This document shows positions 45,359 through 54,777 of a stretch of DNA of 64,000 nucleotides, in pieces. Every line of letters starts with the position of its first letter. Position 1 is the stretch's first letter. The position numbers and the translations under genes are program-made. The notes under the pieces are model-generated. The model did not search any database. It was not told where the DNA came from and saw only the letters and a list, made by a program, of their open reading frames with translations. Source of the stretch: DATFDN01 sp035685165 (GTDB lineage: Bacteria; Pseudomonadota; Alphaproteobacteria; Acetobacterales; Acetobacteraceae); assembly GCA_035685165.1 (NCBI GenBank), contig DASRBI010000004.1, forward strand, positions 62,001 to 126,000. Reading direction: 5' to 3'.

Positions 45359-47092
45359 ATGCCCGTCGCACGGATGCTCACCGAAGCCGAACCCGCCGCC
45401 TCGCTGATCGGCCGGGTGCTGCAAGAGGCCGGCATCGAGTATGTGTTCGGCATCTCCGGCGGCCATACCGGGCGGATCGTCTCCTCGCTCAAGAAATACC
45501 AGAACTCGATCCGAATGGTGCTGGTGCGGGAAGAAAGCCTCGCGGGCGTGATGGCCGAGGTGTACGGCCGGCTCACCCGCCGGCCCGGCGTGCTGATCGG
45601 CCAGGGCCCGTGGGTGCTCGGCAACGGGCTGATAGGCACGATCGAGGCGCATCTTTCCAGCTCGCCCATGCTGCTCCTGACCGATTTCAGCGATGCGAGC
45701 GGTTTTCAACTCCACGGACCCTATCAGCAGGGCACGGGCGATTATGGAAGCTGGGATGCGCGGCGCGCCTTTGGTGGCGTGACCAAGCATGTCGTGCAGG
45801 CGCACGACCCGGTTGCAGCCGTGCAGGGCACGCAACTTGCCATCAAGCACGCGCTGTCCGGCCAATGCGGGCCGGTGGCTGTGTTGTACGACCAGGACTC
45901 GCTCGCCGCCGACGTAACGCCGGAGTCGCGCCCGGCGCTCTACCCGACCGCGCATTACTTGCCCCGCAAGCCGCCAAAGGCCGATCAAGCGCAGGTGGAG
46001 AGGGCGGCCAGGGCGCTGTGCGACGCACGCCGCCCAGTGCTGATCGCCGGCAACGGTGTGCGGATCGCCCAGGGCTACGCGGCGCTGCGCGCGCTGGCCG
46101 AATCCGCCGGGCTGCCGGTGGCGACGACCGCGGCGGGCAAGGGCGTGTTCGGCGAAACCCATCCGCTGGCGCTCGGCGTGTTCGGCACCTTCGGTACCGC
46201 CGCGGCCAACGCCTGCGTCGCCGAGGCCGATCTCGTGCTGGTCGCCGGCAGCAAGCTCGGCCCGAGCGACACCGCGTGGGAGAACACGGCGCTGCTCGAT
46301 CCGACGCGGCAGACGTTCGTCCAGATCGACATCGAGCCGCGCAACGCCTCCTGGACCTTCCCTGCCGAACACGTCCTGATCGGCGAGGCCGCCGACGTGC
46401 TGGAGCAGCTCGCCGACGCGGTCGGCACCAACCGCCAGGAGGAAGCGGCCCACCGGGTCGCCGCCCACCGCGCCCGGCACGGCTATTTCAACGCGCCCGA
46501 ATACGAATCGGACGAAGCGCCGCTGCTGCCGCAGCGCGTGATCGGCGAGATGATGCGCGCCTTGCCGCCGGAGACGATCGTTACCTGCGATGCGGGCGAG
46601 AACCGCATCCTGATGACGCATTTCTACCAGACCCGAGCACCGGGTGGTTTCCTGCAAGCGGCCGGCTCGGGCCCGATGGGCTTCGCCATCCCCGCCGCGC
46701 TCGCCGCCAAGCTCGTGCATCCCGAGCGGCCGGTGGTTGCGGTGTGCGGCGACGGCGGGTTCGCGATGACGATGAACGGGCTGATGACCGCGCTCGAGCA
46801 GGACATTCCGATCACGGTGGTGGTGTTCAACAACAACGCGCTCGGCTGGGTCTATCATGGCGGCGGTCCGTTCGCCGCGGAGTTCCGCGACTTCGACCAC
46901 GCCGCGATCGCGCGCGCGATGGGGTGCCAGGGCACCCGCATCATCGAACCCGCCGCGCTGCGCCCCGCATTGCAGCAGGCCGCCGCCGCGCGCATCCCGA
47001 CCGTGCTCGACGTGCGTACCTCGCTTTCGGTCACCTTCGCCGACGTCACCTCGAAATTGGCGGTGGACGCCTCGCCGAGACGGCAGAGGTAG
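45359..47092 (+). CDS. thiamine diphosphate-dependent enzyme, acetolactate synthase-like
   Basis: 577 residues from ATG 45359 with AAGGGAGG in front. The pyrimidine domain has the Glu in MVLVREESLAGVMAEVYGR, here REESLAGVMAEVYG, the central domain VLIAGNGVRIAQG, and the ThDP-Mg motif GDGGFAMTMNGLMTALEQDI ... FNNNALG. Similar to acetolactate synthase, oxalyl-CoA decarboxylase or sulfoacetaldehyde acetyltransferase types; no regulatory subunit is near, so it is probably a catabolic decarboxylase or lyase. It stands alone after the divergent tRNA. Confidence 0.9.
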   Translation: MPVARMLTEAEPAASLIGRVLQEAGIEYVFGISGGHTGRIVSSLKKYQNSIRMVLVREESLAGVMAEVYGRLTRRPGVLIGQGPWVLGNGLIGTIEAHLSSSPMLLLTDFSDASGFQLHGPYQQGTGDYGSWDARRAFGGVTKHVVQAHDPVAAVQGTQLAIKHALSGQCGPVAVLYDQDSLAADVTPESRPALYPTAHYLPRKPPKADQAQVERAARALCDARRPVLIAGNGVRIAQGYAALRALAESAGLPVATTAAGKGVFGETHPLALGVFGTFGTAAANACVAEADLVLVAGSKLGPSDTAWENTALLDPTRQTFVQIDIEPRNASWTFPAEHVLIGEAADVLEQLADAVGTNRQEEAAHRVAAHRARHGYFNAPEYESDEAPLLPQRVIGEMMRALPPETIVTCDAGENRILMTHFYQTRAPGGFLQAAGSGPMGFAIPAALAAKLVHPERPVVAVCGDGGFAMTMNGLMTALEQDIPITVVVFNNNALGWVYHGGGPFAAEFRDFDHAAIARAMGCQGTRIIEPAALRPALQQAAAARIPTVLDVRTSLSVTFADVTSKLAVDASPRRQR

Positions 47093-47177
47093 AGCGGGCT
47101 TCGGCTGACGGGGATGGCCCTCCCGGCCTCCCGCTCGTCCTTGCCGCCTGACGAGGGGTGACGCCCGCGATCGCTCC

Positions 47178-47501
47178 TTAGTCTTCGTGCAGCCAGCGGC
47201 GCAGCTTGCTGCGCGTCATCGGGGTCGGCAGATGATCGCCCTGATCGCCGAGCAGCCCGGGAAACTCGCCCAGGTTCTCCTGAATCTCCGCCTCCTCGAG
47301 CGGACCGGGTTCGACCTCGCCGTGATGCGCCACCAGCGGATTCGGCAACTGCCCAGCCTGCGGATTATCGACGATCGCCTGTAGCTCCCGGGCGCGCTCG
47401 AGATATTCGGACAGGCCACCCGGCTTGGCGCCGTCCTCGCGCCACATTCTGAGCGCCCGCTCCTGGATCGCCTTCTCGTGCAGCTCCTCCAGGGTCGACA
47501 T
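47178..47501 (-). CDS. DUF2934 family protein
   Basis: 107 residues from ATG 47501, which has GGGAGGGAGG right before it. HEKAIQERALRMWREDGAKPGG followed by ERARELQAI matches DUF2934 (here KAIQERALRMWREDG). The rest is polar and acidic with no membrane segment, and ends TRSKLRRWLHED. Function unknown; in many proteobacteria such proteins are stress or carbohydrate-storage associated. Confidence 0.82.
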   Translation of the reverse strand: MSTLEELHEKAIQERALRMWREDGAKPGGLSEYLERARELQAIVDNPQAGQLPNPLVAHHGEVEPGPLEEAEIQENLGEFPGLLGDQGDHLPTPMTRSKLRRWLHED

Positions 47502-47565
47502 GCCTCCCTCCCGACTATCGCGGGCGAAACCTATCCCGGCACGGCCGCGCAGGTGTTGATCCAGG

Positions 47566-47990
47566 TCAATGGGCGGCGACGCGCGCAAGCCGCGCCTCGA
47601 CACCCGGCAAATCGAGATCGGCCGTGCCATGCCCCGCGACTGCCGCCGTGCCGGCCGCACCACCCCAGCCAAGGCCCCCCGCCGGCTCGCGCCGCGCGCG
47701 AGCCGAAGGATCATCGCGGCGACAAAGCTGTCACCGGCGTCAACGTCGTGCACACCGTCTCCTGCAAGGCGGGCAAGCGAAGTACTCGGTCAGCGCTGTC
47801 CAGCAGCGCCCCCCGTGCGCCGCACGTCACCGCGACGATCCGCGCTGCGCCGCCGTGCATCAGCGCCATAGCCTCCCACTCGGGTGAGCTGTCAGACGCG
47901 AGGGCTCTGCCGACCAGCGCTTCCGACAGCGCATACGCCGCTGCCTCGAGCTGAGTCAGGCGGCCGAGGATCTCGCTCTTGCCCCCGCTC
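47566..47990 (-). pseudogene. PfkB-family sugar kinase relic
   Basis: Three successive reading frames each match part of one PfkB-type kinase: AARIVAVTCGARGALL and LRLPAL in the first, VDAGDSFVAAMILRLARG (the DxAGD catalytic loop) in the second, and GAAGTAAVAGHGTADLDLPG with a stop at 47566 in the third. The N-terminal half is gone. Two frameshifts and the missing start make it a dead gene. The DUF2934 gene follows on the same strand. Confidence 0.75.
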
Positions 47991-48042
47991 CGGTTCTGAC
48001 ATTGGCTGGCGGCCGTTCGACCGCGACCGACAGGGGCAGCCC

Positions 48043-49467
48043 ATGAAGAACACCGAGGAAATCTGGCAGCTCGTGGATGCGCGCCAGGGGCCGTACCAGG
48101 CGCTCAGCGACCGCATCTGGGAGATGCCCGAGCTTGCCTACACCGAAACCCGCTCCTGCGCCGAGCACACCGCCATGCTGGAACAGGAGGGATTCCGTGT
48201 CACAAGGAACTTCGCCGGCATTCCAACCGCGGTCATGGGCGAGGCGGGCGAAGGCGGGCCGGTGATCGCCATCCTGGGCGAATACGACGCGCTGCCCGGG
48301 CTAAGCCAGGAGGCGGGTGTCGCCGAGAAGCGGCCGCTGCCCGGCAAGGGCTTCGGCCACGGCTGCGGGCATAACCTGCTCGGCTCGGCGTCCCTGCTCG
48401 CGGCCGCCGCGGTGAAGGATTACTTGCAGAAGAACGGGTTGAAGGGCCGCGTGCGCTATTATGGCTGCCCCGCCGAGGAAGGCGGTGCCGCCAAGGGATT
48501 CATGGTCCGCGCCGGCGCGTTCGACGACGTGGACGTGGCGATCTCCTGGCACCCGGCGGCGTTCTCCGGCGTCAACGAGGCACGCTCGCTCGCCAATACG
48601 CGGATCGATTTCAGCTTCTCGGGCCGCGCCGCCCATGCCGCCGCATCGCCCCATCTCGGCCGCAGCGCGCTTGACGCGGTCGAACTAATGAATGTCGGCG
48701 TCAACTATATGCGCGAGCACATGCCGTCCGACGCACGCATCCACTACGCCATCCTCGATGCGGGGGGCGTGGCGCCGAACGTCGTGCAGGCGCACGCCAA
48801 GGTCCGTTACCTGATCCGCGCGCGCAATTTGCCGGAGCTGACGCGCCTCGTCGGGCGTGTACGCAAGATCGCTGACGGCGCGGCGCTGATGACCGAGACC
48901 GCGGTCGAGGCCAAGGTGATCAGCGCGGTGTCCAACTTGATGGGCAACGCCGCGCTCGAGAAGGCGATGCACGAAAACCTCATGCGGCTCGGGCCTCCGC
49001 CGTTCGACGATGCCGACCGCGCCTTTGCCGCCGAGATTCAAAAGACGCTTTCCGACGAAGACATCGAGGCGGCGTTCCGCCGCACCGGCGTGCCGGTGCG
49101 GAAGGGCCTTGCGCTGTGCGATGCGATCGTGCCGCTCGATGCCAAGTCCGAGCCGATGATGGGCTCGACCGATGTGGGCGACGTGAGCTGGAAGGTACCG
49201 ACCGTGCAGGCGCGCGGCGCCACTTATGCCATTGGCACGCCCGGCCATTCCTGGCAGCTCACCGCCCAGGGCAAGATGCCGGCGGCGCATAAGGGCATGG
49301 TGCACGTGGCCAAGGCGATGGCCGGCACGGCGATCGACGTGATCCGCGACGAGACCCTGCTCGCCCGCGCCAAGGCCGAGCATCAGGCGAAGCTCAAGGA
49401 CACGCCATACGTGTGCCCGCTGCCGCCCGACATCGACCCGCCGATCGGGATGTCCGAAGCGGCCTGA
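48043..49467 (+). CDS. M20 family amidohydrolase (AbgB-like)
   Basis: 474 residues from ATG 48043. ILGEYDALPG (the usual H/E..D), FGHGCGHNLLG with the metal Cys/His, GCPAEEGGAAK with the catalytic Glu pair and ISWHPAAFSG place it with aminobenzoyl-glutamate hydrolase subunit B-type enzymes. The dimerisation lid shows SGRAAHAAASPHLGRSALDAVELM, here FSGRAAHAAASPHLGRSA. No AbgA partner nearby. Probable role: hydrolysis of N-acyl amino acids or aryl amides. Confidence 0.9.
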   Translation: MKNTEEIWQLVDARQGPYQALSDRIWEMPELAYTETRSCAEHTAMLEQEGFRVTRNFAGIPTAVMGEAGEGGPVIAILGEYDALPGLSQEAGVAEKRPLPGKGFGHGCGHNLLGSASLLAAAAVKDYLQKNGLKGRVRYYGCPAEEGGAAKGFMVRAGAFDDVDVAISWHPAAFSGVNEARSLANTRIDFSFSGRAAHAAASPHLGRSALDAVELMNVGVNYMREHMPSDARIHYAILDAGGVAPNVVQAHAKVRYLIRARNLPELTRLVGRVRKIADGAALMTETAVEAKVISAVSNLMGNAALEKAMHENLMRLGPPPFDDADRAFAAEIQKTLSDEDIEAAFRRTGVPVRKGLALCDAIVPLDAKSEPMMGSTDVGDVSWKVPTVQARGATYAIGTPGHSWQLTAQGKMPAAHKGMVHVAKAMAGTAIDVIRDETLLARAKAEHQAKLKDTPYVCPLPPDIDPPIGMSEAA

Positions 49468-49596
49468 CGGCCGCGCGCGGCTAGCGCAAGATGGGTTAAG
49501 GCCACGGTGTGGGCGAGGCGGGCGACATGCGAGTGGCCGGCCTTCTTGGCGTCACTGCAGCCGCTTCGATTTGCGGCTAAAGCATAGAGGCCGGCC

Positions 49597-49950
49597 ATGC
49601 ATCTCGATACACTCGCCGTCCATGCCGGGCGCCGTGTGGATTCCTCGACAGGAGCCATGGCGCAGCCGATCCGCCTTTCGACCATGTTCGAGCGCTATCC
49701 TGATGGCGGCTTCTCGCGAGCCTTCGAATACACACGCCACGATAACCCGAACCGGCAATGGCCGTGTCTGGTGCGCTCTTACTCATCACGCGCACCACGA
49801 GCCTTAGCGGAAATCACAGCTTGATCGAACATCGCGCGTCCGTGGAAGAAGCGGCTGCAATGGCCCCGGAATGCCTGCTGCGCCTGTCCGTCGGACTCGA
49901 GCTCGTCGACGACCGGATCGACGACCTCGGCCAGGCGCTTCGCGCTCTGA
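49597..49950 (+). pseudogene. cystathionine synthase-type PLP enzyme relic (internal deletion)
   Basis: The first 53 codons read like the start of a Cys/Met metabolism PLP enzyme (HLDTLAVHAGRRVDSSTG, QPIRLSTMFERYPDGG, EYTRHDNPNRQ). Then the match jumps to a different frame with the C-terminus of the same family (TTSLSGNHSLIEHRAS and LLRLSVGLELVDDRIDDL). The whole core with the PLP Lys is deleted, so it is dead. The following gene lies on the other strand and its end nearly touches this relic. Confidence 0.75.
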
Positions 49951-50008
49951 ATGATAACGCACCAGGTGCAAACCAGCCGCGATCTTCCTGGAGCGGGCCA
50001 AGATCAGA

Positions 50009-52090
50009 CTAGGGCTGGCCGGGCCGCTTCTCCTCACGCTGAGGTGCCGGCCTCGCCGCTGGCGCAGGACGCGGCGGCGGGGCGGCGTGAACGGCCTCCA
50101 GTGCCGGACGCGGCGGCGCGGCGGCATGTACGGCCGGCGCCGGCGGGTGATAGGCCGGCGGCGGCGAGGCGTGGAACTCCGGAGTGGGATGCGGCGCCGG
50201 GGCGACGGCGTGAAGCTCCGGTGCGGGGCGCGGCGCGGGGGCGTTCGCATGGACCTCCGGTGCGGGATGCGGCGCGGGGGCGAGGTGAACCTGCGGCGCA
50301 GGGCGCGCAACGGCGGCCTCCGGCACGGGCGCCGGACGTATCGGAGCGGCCGGGTGCGGTGCGACCGCCTCAGTCGGCGCGTGCGGGGCCGGTGAAGTCG
50401 GGCGGAGCGCCGCTTCCGGACGGGGCGCGGGCGCCGGGCGCGCAGCGGCGAACGGCGCCGCGGTGATCGGGTGCGCCGGCGGCACTGCGCCGGCGGCCCG
50501 CAGTGCGGGCGTCGGTGGCGCCGAGGCTGCGACACCCGGCCGCGCTGAGGCGGCAACCCCTGGCCGCGCGGCGGCAACCGGCGGCACCGCGCCGGCGCCG
50601 GCGGGACGCACCGAGGGCGCGCGGATGGCGGGCCCAGGCGCGGGCGCGCGCGCGGCCGTCGGCACGCCAGCGGGAGGCGGGACCGCATGAACCTGCCGCG
50701 CCACCGCAGGCGTCACGCCGAATGTCGCCGTGGTCGGCGGCACCGGCTGGCGCCCGAGCAGCGGATGCGCCTGCGCGAGTTCCTGCGGATCGGCCGGGCG
50801 AGCCACCGCGCGGATCGGCCGCGAGGTCGCCATCGCCGCTGCCGGCACCACGGTCGCCGCGCGCACGTTCCGGTACTGATTGATGTTGATCGTGGTGTTG
50901 GTGATGTTGATCTGGTTGATGTTGGTGACTTGGCGTATGTTGACCTGCCGCACATAGGTCGGCGCGGCGCGGAACCAGGGGTGCCAGACCTCGCCAGGGC
51001 CGAGCGGCACCCATCCCACGCGGGCCGAGCTCAGCAGCGCGGCAGTGATCCCGACGCCGATGCCGATACCGATGAATGAAACCAATGCCGGAGCATAAAC
51101 CGGATAGGGCGGCGCACCCACGGCCTCGACGGCCACGCCCGGCGTCCAGCACCAGCGCCCCCCGAGTTCAACCCATCGTCCGTAGTGGAACGGCGCAAAA
51201 CCCCACGGATCGTTGTCCACCCAGGTCCATCCCCAGGGCGCCACGTAGGCCCAGTAACCTTCTCGGTACGGCACCCAGTCAGCGGAGACCTGCGGATACC
51301 AAACCGGGCCATACTCAGGTGTTTGCTGCCATGTGCCGTATTCGGCGAGTTCGTCGCCGCCCGGCATCTCGGCGACGAGCGGCGGCGCCGCCACGCCCGC
51401 CACGGGACGCGGCTGCTCTTCCCGCAGCATCTCGGCAAGAAACGCATCGGGCTGCGCAGGCACGATCTGCACCTGGAACGGCGCCTGGTCGCCGGTGATC
51501 ACCGCCGCCTGACCCGCGCCGACCTGCCCCTCGGCGCCCTCGCCCAGCGTGACCGCGCCCTCCACCACGTCGATGCGCGTGGGATCGGTGGTCGTGCCGG
51601 CGAAGATGCCGTAGCGGCCCGGGGTCGCGATAGTTACCGACCCGCGCGGCGTCACGAGGCTCAGGCTCTGGCCGGGATAGAGGCTGCGGACACGCACATA
51701 GGTCTCGCCCTGCGGCACCGTCGCGATCAGTCCCTGCGCGTCGAGCGAGCTCACCTCGAGCTCAGTGCCGCCGGCCATCGTCAGCACGGAATCGCCGATG
51801 CTAATGCGCGCGCGCGCGTCGGGCTGCGTCCACAGACCTTCGCCGTTGGTGATCGGATAGTTCAGCACCGCCGGGCTCCACGCGTCGGCGCCCGCGGAGT
51901 GGAACGAGACCGTGCCGCTCATCTGCACGAGCGCGCCGACCAAGGCCGGCGGGTTTATCTCCGCCTCCGCCGTCGCGTCGGCAGCGAACGGGGCTGTTTG
52001 CGCCCGCGCGACGCTCGGCAGCACGGAGGCGTAGAGCGCGGTGCCGGCGGCAAGTGCGGTGAAGCGGAACAGGATGCTGTCGCGTCGCAT
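50009..52090 (-). CDS. FecR-like/DUF6600 secreted protein with His-Pro-Ala-rich tail
   Basis: 693 residues. Signal peptide (about 1-30, cut after ARA), a FecR-type domain (about 60-200: AVLNYPITNGEGLWTQPDARA, here NGEGLWTQPDARARI, and VVEGAVTLGEGA), a DUF6600 region with repeated Trp/Tyr (WYPQVSADWVPYREGYWAYV, here split at YPQVSADWVPYREGYW), one hydrophobic segment (ALVSFIGIGIGVGITAALL) and an Asn-rich stretch (NINQINITNTTININQ). The last 250 residues are Ala/Pro/His-rich with a degenerate 10-11 residue repeat (APAPHPAPEVH). Probably periplasmic or outer-surface; role unknown. Confidence 0.8.
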   Translation of the reverse strand: MRRDSILFRFTALAAGTALYASVLPSVARAQTAPFAADATAEAEINPPALVGALVQMSGTVSFHSAGADAWSPAVLNYPITNGEGLWTQPDARARISIGDSVLTMAGGTELEVSSLDAQGLIATVPQGETYVRVRSLYPGQSLSLVTPRGSVTIATPGRYGIFAGTTTDPTRIDVVEGAVTLGEGAEGQVGAGQAAVITGDQAPFQVQIVPAQPDAFLAEMLREEQPRPVAGVAAPPLVAEMPGGDELAEYGTWQQTPEYGPVWYPQVSADWVPYREGYWAYVAPWGWTWVDNDPWGFAPFHYGRWVELGGRWCWTPGVAVEAVGAPPYPVYAPALVSFIGIGIGVGITAALLSSARVGWVPLGPGEVWHPWFRAAPTYVRQVNIRQVTNINQINITNTTININQYRNVRAATVVPAAAMATSRPIRAVARPADPQELAQAHPLLGRQPVPPTTATFGVTPAVARQVHAVPPPAGVPTAARAPAPGPAIRAPSVRPAGAGAVPPVAAARPGVAASARPGVAASAPPTPALRAAGAVPPAHPITAAPFAAARPAPAPRPEAALRPTSPAPHAPTEAVAPHPAAPIRPAPVPEAAVARPAPQVHLAPAPHPAPEVHANAPAPRPAPELHAVAPAPHPTPEFHASPPPAYHPPAPAVHAAAPPRPALEAVHAAPPPRPAPAARPAPQREEKRPGQP

Positions 52091-52210
52091 GGTTTTATGC
52101 TCCTCGCGTCGGCATGTTCGCTAGAACGATGGCGAAAAGAGGACCGCCTCCGCCACGCGAACGCCGCGTTGACGACTTAGTTACCGACAAAGACACGGAG
52201 GTGCCTTGCC

Positions 52211-52411
52211 ATGAAGCTTGGTTTGTTGCTGCGGCGCCTGGCGCCGGTCGCGGCGATCATCGCGGCAGCCGCGCTCGGTGGCTGCGTCGCCTACCCGGCA
52301 CCCTATGGCTATTACGGCGGCGGCTATTACGCCTATGCCCCGCCGCCTGCGGTCGGGTTCTATTGGGGCGGCGGCGGCGGCTGGCACGGCGGCTGGCACG
52401 ACTGGCACTGA
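52211..52411 (+). CDS. small Gly/Tyr/Trp/His-rich lipoprotein
   Basis: 66 residues, ATG 52211 after CGGAGGTG. Signal sequence MKLGLLLRRLAPVAAIIAAA ends in the lipobox LGGC, so Cys24 should be lipidated. The mature 43 residues are Gly/Tyr/Pro-rich (PYGYYGGGYYAYAPPP) and end in GGWHGGWHDWH, with three His that could bind metal. Divergent from the FecR/DUF6600 gene, so both may share a promoter region. Function unknown. Confidence 0.75.
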   Translation: MKLGLLLRRLAPVAAIIAAAALGGCVAYPAPYGYYGGGYYAYAPPPAVGFYWGGGGGWHGGWHDWH

Positions 52412-52474
52412 TCCCGGCGTTGCCGCCAAGCGGCGCTGCCCGCACACTCCCGCCGCTTCGCGGGAGGACTGCAT

Positions 52475-53269
52475 ATGATCGTTGAGTTGACCGGACGTGC
52501 CGCCATCGTGACCGGAGCCAGCAAGGGGCTCGGCCTCGCGATGGCGACCGAGTTCGCCGCATCCGGCGCCGATGTTGCGATTCTCGCACGGCGGCGTGAG
52601 CCGCTGGAGGAGGCGCGCGAGTCCATCGCTCGCATCTCGAGGGGCCGCGTGCTCGCGATCCCGTGCGACGTCTCCAAGCCCGAGCCGTGCCGGGCCGCCT
52701 TCGAGGCGGCGCGCGGCGCGTTCGGCAAGGTAGATATTCTGGTGAACAATGCCGGCACGTCGCGCGCCATGCCGTTCGAGCAGGCGACCGACGAGATCTG
52801 GCAGGAGGATCTCGACCTCAAACTGTTCGCCGCCATCCGCATGACGCGGCTCGTGCTGCCGGAAATGAAGGCGCGGCGCTGGGGCCGCATCATCAACGTG
52901 CTCAATATCGGCGCCAAGGCGCCGCGCGCGAACAGCGCGCCGACCGCCGTTTCGCGTGCCGCCGGGCTCGCGTTGACCAAGGTGCTGGCGAACGAGTGCG
53001 CTCCGTTCGGCGTGCTGGTGAACGCCATGCTGGTCGGGCTGATCGTCTCCGATCAATGGGTGCGCCGCCATCAGGCGCAGCGGGAGAAGGAAGGCGCGAA
53101 CCTCTCGTTCGAGGAGTTCACGGCCAAGATGGGCGCCTCGATCCCGGTCGGGCGGATGGGCCGGGCCGAGGAGTTCGCCGCGATGGCCTGTTTCCTCTGC
53201 TCCGATCACGCCGGCTTCACCACCGGCACGGCGATCAACATGGACGGCGGCGCGTCTCCGGTGGTGTAA
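52475..53269 (+). CDS. SDR family protein with altered catalytic residues
   Basis: 264 residues with a normal cofactor loop (TGASKGLGLA), NNAGTSRAM and end motif TTGTAINMDGG. The usual Tyr-x3-Lys reads Thr-x3-Arg in NSAPTAVSRAAGLALTK, and the catalytic Ser position in VLNIGAKAP is also not Ser. Such members exist as a subgroup; the reaction may differ or the protein may be non-enzymatic. It is followed 7 bases later by zwf, so the two are probably cotranscribed. Confidence 0.85.
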   Translation: MIVELTGRAAIVTGASKGLGLAMATEFAASGADVAILARRREPLEEARESIARISRGRVLAIPCDVSKPEPCRAAFEAARGAFGKVDILVNNAGTSRAMPFEQATDEIWQEDLDLKLFAAIRMTRLVLPEMKARRWGRIINVLNIGAKAPRANSAPTAVSRAAGLALTKVLANECAPFGVLVNAMLVGLIVSDQWVRRHQAQREKEGANLSFEEFTAKMGASIPVGRMGRAEEFAAMACFLCSDHAGFTTGTAINMDGGASPVV

Positions 53270-53276
53270 GCCGCCG

Positions 53277-54749
53277 ATGCCTTCCAAGACCATTCCCGTC
53301 GCCGAGTTCGACTGCGTCGTGTTCGGCGCGACCGGGGACTTGACGCTCCGCAAGCTGCTGCCCGCGCTCTACTCGCGCTTCCGGGCCGGGCAGATGCCGC
53401 CCGCCTCGCGCGTGATCGGCGCCGCCCGCTCGGACCTCGACGACGCGGCCTTTCGGGTGCGCGCCCGCCGCGCGCTGGAGGAACATGCCGATCCTGCGAC
53501 GCTCGAGGACGCAACCGTCACGCGCTTCCTGGGCCAGCTCAGCTACGTGCCGATCGACGTGGCCAATACGGGTGGCGGCTGGGATGTGCTCTCAGGCCGG
53601 CTCGATCCGGCGCGGGTGCGCGTCTTTTATCTCGCGGTCGCGCCCAGCCTTTACGGCACGATTTGCCGCAACATCGGCGCGCACGACCTGGTGACACCGC
53701 GCTCGCGGGTGGTGCTGGAAAAGCCGATCGGCCACGACCTCGACTCGGCGCGCGCCATCAACGACGAGGTGGGCCGGGTCTTCGAAGAGTCCCAGACCTT
53801 CCGCATCGACCACTATCTTGGCAAGGAGACCGTGCAGAACCTGCTCGCGCTCCGTTTCGCCAACACAATCTTCGAGCGGCTGTGGACCACGGACGTGATC
53901 GACCACGTGCAAATCACGGTGGCCGAGACGGTGGGGGTGGAGGGCCGCGCCGGCTATTACGACCAGGCCGGCGCGCTGCGTGACATGGTTCAGAACCATT
54001 TGTTACAATTGGTGTGCCTGATCGCGATGGAGCCGCCCGTCTCGCTGGAGGCCGACCGGGTGCGCGATGAGAAGCTGAAGGTGCTGCGCGCGCTGCGTCC
54101 GCTGGCCGCGCACGAGGTGCCGACGCTGACGGTGCGCGGCCAATACACGGCCGGCGCAGTCGACGGCCGGCCGGTGCCCGGTTACATTGAGGATCTCGGC
54201 CCCGACAGGCACTCGAACACCGAAACCTTCGTCGCGCTGAAGGCGGAGGTGCGAAGCTGGCGCTGGGCGAACGTGCCCTTCTATTTGCGGACCGGCAAAC
54301 GCTTGCCGCAGAAGGTCAGCGAGATCGTGGTGCAGTTCCGCCCGCTGCCCTTCACGATCTTCCCCGAGGCCGAGGCGATGCTGCAACCGAACCAGCTCAT
54401 CATCCGCCTGCAGCCCGAGGAAGGGATGCGGCTGCAGATGATGACCAAGGAGCCGGGGCCGGGCGGCTTGCGCCTCGCGCCCACCGGCCTCGATATCAGC
54501 TTCGAGAAGACCTTCGGCCTGCGCTACCCGGACGCCTATGAGCGGCTGCTGATGGATACCGTGCGCGGCAACGCGACGCTTTTCATGCGGCGCGACGAGG
54601 TGGAGGCGGCCTGGAGCTGGGTCGAGCCGATCCTGGAAACCTGGGCGGCCCGCGCCGACGCGCCGCGCCACTACGCCGCCGGAAGCTGGGGGCCGACCGC
54701 CGCCATCGCCCTCATCGAGCGCGACGGCCGCACCTGGCACGAGGGCTGA
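53277..54749 (+). CDS. zwf: glucose-6-phosphate 1-dehydrogenase
   Basis: First step of the oxidative pentose phosphate and Entner-Doudoroff routes. 490 residues. VFGATGDLTLRKLLPAL (NADP loop), KPIGHDLDSARAIN, the signature RIDHYLGKETVQNLL with catalytic His, and NVPFYLRTGKRLPQK are present. Begins 7 bases after the SDR gene; the luciferase-like gene starts 28 bases after its stop. Confidence 0.97.
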   Translation: MPSKTIPVAEFDCVVFGATGDLTLRKLLPALYSRFRAGQMPPASRVIGAARSDLDDAAFRVRARRALEEHADPATLEDATVTRFLGQLSYVPIDVANTGGGWDVLSGRLDPARVRVFYLAVAPSLYGTICRNIGAHDLVTPRSRVVLEKPIGHDLDSARAINDEVGRVFEESQTFRIDHYLGKETVQNLLALRFANTIFERLWTTDVIDHVQITVAETVGVEGRAGYYDQAGALRDMVQNHLLQLVCLIAMEPPVSLEADRVRDEKLKVLRALRPLAAHEVPTLTVRGQYTAGAVDGRPVPGYIEDLGPDRHSNTETFVALKAEVRSWRWANVPFYLRTGKRLPQKVSEIVVQFRPLPFTIFPEAEAMLQPNQLIIRLQPEEGMRLQMMTKEPGPGGLRLAPTGLDISFEKTFGLRYPDAYERLLMDTVRGNATLFMRRDEVEAAWSWVEPILETWAARADAPRHYAAGSWGPTAAIALIERDGRTWHEG

Positions 54750-54777
54750 CGCACATCCCGGATGGGGAGGCATCGCA

